Origin: Cyclobacteriaceae bacterium
Lineage (GTDB): Bacteria > Bacteroidota > Bacteroidia > Cytophagales > Cyclobacteriaceae
Reading direction: 5' to 3'
Assembly (NCBI GenBank): GCA_029882675.1
Contig: JAOUKJ010000154.1
Span: forward strand, 1-8,457
Length of the DNA stretch: 8,457 bases
Made by a program: the position numbers and the translations under genes. This document shows, in pieces, positions 6,479 to 8,457 of this stretch. The notes below the pieces were generated by a model. It did not search any database, was not told where the DNA came from, and saw only the letters and a program-made list of their open reading frames with translations. Every line of letters begins with the position of its first letter. Position 1 is the stretch's first letter.

Positions 6479-6532
6479 GGTTTTTTAGTGGTTAACTAAA
6501 ACCCAAAATCCACAAGCGGATTTAAGGTTTTA
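6479..6532. repeat. Two mutually exclusive hairpins in the divergent spacer
   Basis: Hairpin 1 pairs TTTTAGT (6483-6489) with ACTAAAA (6495-6501) around loop GGTTA, with an extra GG/CC pair across a 2-base bulge. Hairpin 2 pairs TAAAACC (6497-6503) with GGTTTTA (6526-6532) and, after a symmetric 2x2 internal loop, AAATCC (6506-6511) with GGATTT (6518-6523). The segment 6497-6503 belongs to both, so only one can form at a time. This resembles a switch or attenuator layout, but no known riboswitch consensus is recognised. Confidence 0.4.
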
Positions 6533-6629
6533 AACAAAAAGTGCTGGTGCACTTGAATAAGTGAGTAACCTTTGGATTAATTACGTGATATTTGGTTATA
6601 TTTCAAACATTATTAAATGCTTTATAAAG

Positions 6630-6658
6630 TTGAGGTAATAAGCCGGTTGATATATTTT
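6630..6658 (+). promoter_or_regulatory. Candidate Bacteroidota-type promoter for the sulfatase gene
   Basis: TTG (6630-6632), 18 bases, TATATTTT (6651-6658) fits TTG-N-TAnnTTTG with one mismatch. It would give a leader of about 150 bases carrying the hairpins at 6741-6757 and 6775-6795. The surrounding AT richness makes chance matches likely. Confidence 0.25.
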
Positions 6659-6774
6659 TTATGTGAATTTATATCCTTTACTATTCATTAGTGATATATT
6701 GAAAGCGGAATGTTTTTCCAGGTCATTTACCGGAGAGACTTATGCCCTTAAAGCATATTAAAGGAAATGGGTGG

Positions 6775-6795
6775 GTTATGGAACAAATCCATAAC
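6775..6795 (+). promoter_or_regulatory. Hairpin or operator just upstream of the sulfatase start
   Basis: GTTATGGA (6775-6782), loop ACAAA, TCCATAAC (6788-6795) is a perfect 8-base inverted repeat ending 18 bases before the ATG. A weaker 5-base hairpin, TATGC/GCATA (6741-6757), precedes it. In RNA it would fold immediately upstream of the ribosome landing zone and could affect translation or stability; as DNA it could be a repressor site. The sequence does not decide between these. Confidence 0.45.
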
Positions 6796-6813
6796 ACAAA
6801 ACAATAAGAATAC

Positions 6814-8445
6814 ATGAATAACATCATTATGAAACTCACCATCACTCAGGTTATTGCATTGCTCATTACAGCAGTACTCATAGTCAAATGTTCACCAAAA
6901 CCGGAAAATACCGAACAAGAGGTATTGGTTAATGAACGACCCAACATTATTTTTATTATGAGTGATGACCACGCATACCAGGCCATCAGTGCATATGGCC
7001 ATGGCCTTAACGAAACACCCAACATTGACCGCCTGGCGAATGAAGGGGCCATATTCACACGTGCCTGTGTTACCAACTCCATATGCGCACCCAGCCGTGC
7101 GGTGATGCTCACCGGCAAACACAGTTTCATCAATGGTAAAGTGGACAATATTCAACCCTTTAACTGGGATCAGGATAACTTTCCTAAACTATTGCAGGCC
7201 AATGGGTATCAGACGGCCATGATTGGGAAAATACATCTGGATGGGCTGCCTCAGGGATTTGACTATTCCATGGTTCTCCCGGGGCAGGGGCAATATTACA
7301 ACCCCGACTTCCTGGTAAACGGTGAAAGGAAGCGTTTTGAAGGATATTGTACGGAAATTATCACCGCTGAAGCAATGGACTGGCTCAAGAACAAACGAGA
7401 AAAAGATAAACCGTTTTGTTTACTTTACCATCAAAAGGCTCCGCACCGCAACTGGCAACCCGCCCCCAAATACCTGACATTATACGATGACAAAACCTTT
7501 GATCCGCCGGCCAATTTCTTTGATGATTACGAAGGGCGCGGCACTGCGGCACACACACAGGAAATGCAGATTGATGGTCATGCCCAATGGGGGCATGATT
7601 TCAAAATGGTGATCGACCCCCATGGCGACAGCACCGGATTTCATCATGCCTTAGAAAGGATGAATGACAAGCAACGCGAAGACTGGCATGCAGCCTATGG
7701 CCCAAAGAACGAAGCTATGAAGGTCGCCAAACTGGAAGGAAAAGAACTGGCCAAATGGAAATACAACCGCTATATCAAAGATTATCTGCGCACCATCAAG
7801 TCGGTAGATGATGGTGTGGGCAAGGTATTGGATTATCTGGAAGAAAATGGATTAGCCGAAAACACCATTGTCGTATATACATCCGACCAGGGCTTTTACC
7901 TTGGAGAGCACGGTTGGTTTGACAAACGGTTTATGTATGAGGAATCGTTCCGGACTCCGCTGTTAGTGAGGTATCCCAAAGAGATTAAAGCGGGCACTAA
8001 AATCAACAACCTTATACAGAACCTTGATTTCGCCCCTACCTTCCTCGATTACGTCGGTATAGCCACTCCCAAAGAAATGCAGGGGGAATCATTCCGTCGG
8101 CTGGTATCGGGAGAGACCACCGACTTCCGCGATGCCGTTTATTACACCTATTATGAGTATCCGTCTGTTCACATGGTAAAAAGGCATTATGGGGTGGCCA
8201 ATGAGCGCTATAAGCTGATGCATTTTTACTACGATGTTGATGAATGGGAACTATATGACCTGAAAAATGACCCGGCTGAAATGAATAGCGTGTATGGTGA
8301 TCCCGAATATGCAGAAGTCCAAAAAATGATGCATGAGAAATTAACAGCACTCCGCGACTATTATGGCGACAGCGATGAGAATGACCAGAAGTATTTAACG
8401 GCCTACCTGGATCATATGGAAAAACGCAGAAACAGGCAGAATTAG
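6814..8445 (+). CDS. Secreted or lipid-anchored arylsulfatase-family (S1) sulfatase
   Basis: Type I, formylglycine-dependent sulfatase of 543 residues that hydrolyses sulfate esters, most likely on a polysaccharide or glycosaminoglycan, outside the cytoplasm. The N-terminus has a hydrophobic segment (10-25) followed by C26 (LIVKCSPKP), a plausible lipoprotein site although lysine before the cysteine is unusual. Active-site elements are D51-D52 (MSDDH), C91 in CAPSR (91-95), the cysteine converted to formylglycine, K139/H141 in GKIH, H211 in APHRNW, and SDQGFYLGEHGW (357-368) with D358, H366 and K371. The C-terminus has ELYDLKNDPAEMNSV (479-493), typical of the sulfatase C-terminal domain. APHRNW and the DQGFYLGEHGWFDKRFMYEES block recall the GlcNAc-6-sulfatase/heparan-type group (SulfAtlas S1_11-like), a tentative call. 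A second ATG at 6829 gives a more usual signal-peptide start (MKLTIT). No susC/susD or maturase gene is in view. Confidence 0.95.
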   Translation: MNNIIMKLTITQVIALLITAVLIVKCSPKPENTEQEVLVNERPNIIFIMSDDHAYQAISAYGHGLNETPNIDRLANEGAIFTRACVTNSICAPSRAVMLTGKHSFINGKVDNIQPFNWDQDNFPKLLQANGYQTAMIGKIHLDGLPQGFDYSMVLPGQGQYYNPDFLVNGERKRFEGYCTEIITAEAMDWLKNKREKDKPFCLLYHQKAPHRNWQPAPKYLTLYDDKTFDPPANFFDDYEGRGTAAHTQEMQIDGHAQWGHDFKMVIDPHGDSTGFHHALERMNDKQREDWHAAYGPKNEAMKVAKLEGKELAKWKYNRYIKDYLRTIKSVDDGVGKVLDYLEENGLAENTIVVYTSDQGFYLGEHGWFDKRFMYEESFRTPLLVRYPKEIKAGTKINNLIQNLDFAPTFLDYVGIATPKEMQGESFRRLVSGETTDFRDAVYYTYYEYPSVHMVKRHYGVANERYKLMHFYYDVDEWELYDLKNDPAEMNSVYGDPEYAEVQKMMHEKLTALRDYYGDSDENDQKYLTAYLDHMEKRRNRQN

Positions 8446-8457
8446 CTTTAATCCCTC

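Larger units (their letters stand above)
6336..6813. other. Divergent intergenic spacer between the ATPase and sulfatase genes
   Basis: A 478-base noncoding, AT-rich stretch from which the two flanking genes are transcribed in opposite directions. It holds a candidate promoter for each direction, a pair of overlapping hairpins in the centre (6479-6532), a short GC-rich palindrome CCGGCCGG (6442-6449) standing out from the AT-rich surroundings, and two small hairpins in the sulfatase leader. I see no coding sequence or RNA gene that I can name. Confidence 0.8.

Noticed and set aside
6846..7155. Minus-strand frames opposite the sulfatase N-terminal half
   Set aside because: The plus-strand sulfatase carries the conserved active-site motifs across this segment; the antisense frames show none.
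6814..8445. Sulfatase as part of a polysaccharide utilisation locus
   Set aside because: No susC/susD, glycoside hydrolase or dedicated regulator appears in the window; the genes on the other side are unrelated. The region beyond 8457 could still change this.

Overview
The window looks like a chromosomal stretch from a member of the Bacteroidota, probably a free-living (marine-type) Cytophaga/Flavobacteria/Marinilabilia-like organism. This rests on AT-rich spacers, gene starts without Shine-Dalgarno sequences, two candidate promoters of the Bacteroidota form (TTG, 18-21 bases, TAnnTTTG), a lipoprotein-type sulfatase, and a small CPxxC-tailed protein beside a seven-helix membrane protein, a pairing I associate with this phylum. 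No RNA gene, insertion sequence, phage gene or CRISPR array is visible.

Layout. Everything from 6335 down to 1 is on the minus strand. In order of transcription it reads: a P2-type (PMCA/SERCA-like) calcium-transporting ATPase (6335-3669); a bacteriohemerythrin (3527-3120) with an FNR-like dyad in front; a 127-residue protein of unknown function (2878-2495); its diverged paralogue of 150 residues ending in a CPxxC tail (2288-1836); a seven-helix membrane protein only 13 bases further on (1822-1127); and a zinc-dependent alcohol/formaldehyde-type dehydrogenase that runs off the left edge (1009 to <1). On the plus strand, across a 478-base divergent spacer, lies a complete secreted or lipid-anchored sulfatase (6814-8445).

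How they may work together. The 150-residue protein and the membrane protein almost certainly share a transcript. The two paralogues each carry the same 27-base dyad (TGTAAATACC, 8 variable bases, GGTATATTT) at nearly the same distance from their start codons, 59 and 60 bases, so they appear to be co-regulated by one unknown factor. This pair of paralogues, the shared box and the membrane partner form the least explained unit here and the best candidate for an undescribed small signalling system. The hemerythrin, the ATPase and the zinc dehydrogenase fit a low-oxygen or redox-stress neighbourhood; that is inference from family roles and the FNR-like site. The hemerythrin lacks one of its usual iron-ligand histidines. 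The sulfatase seems functionally separate and probably desulfates a polysaccharide.
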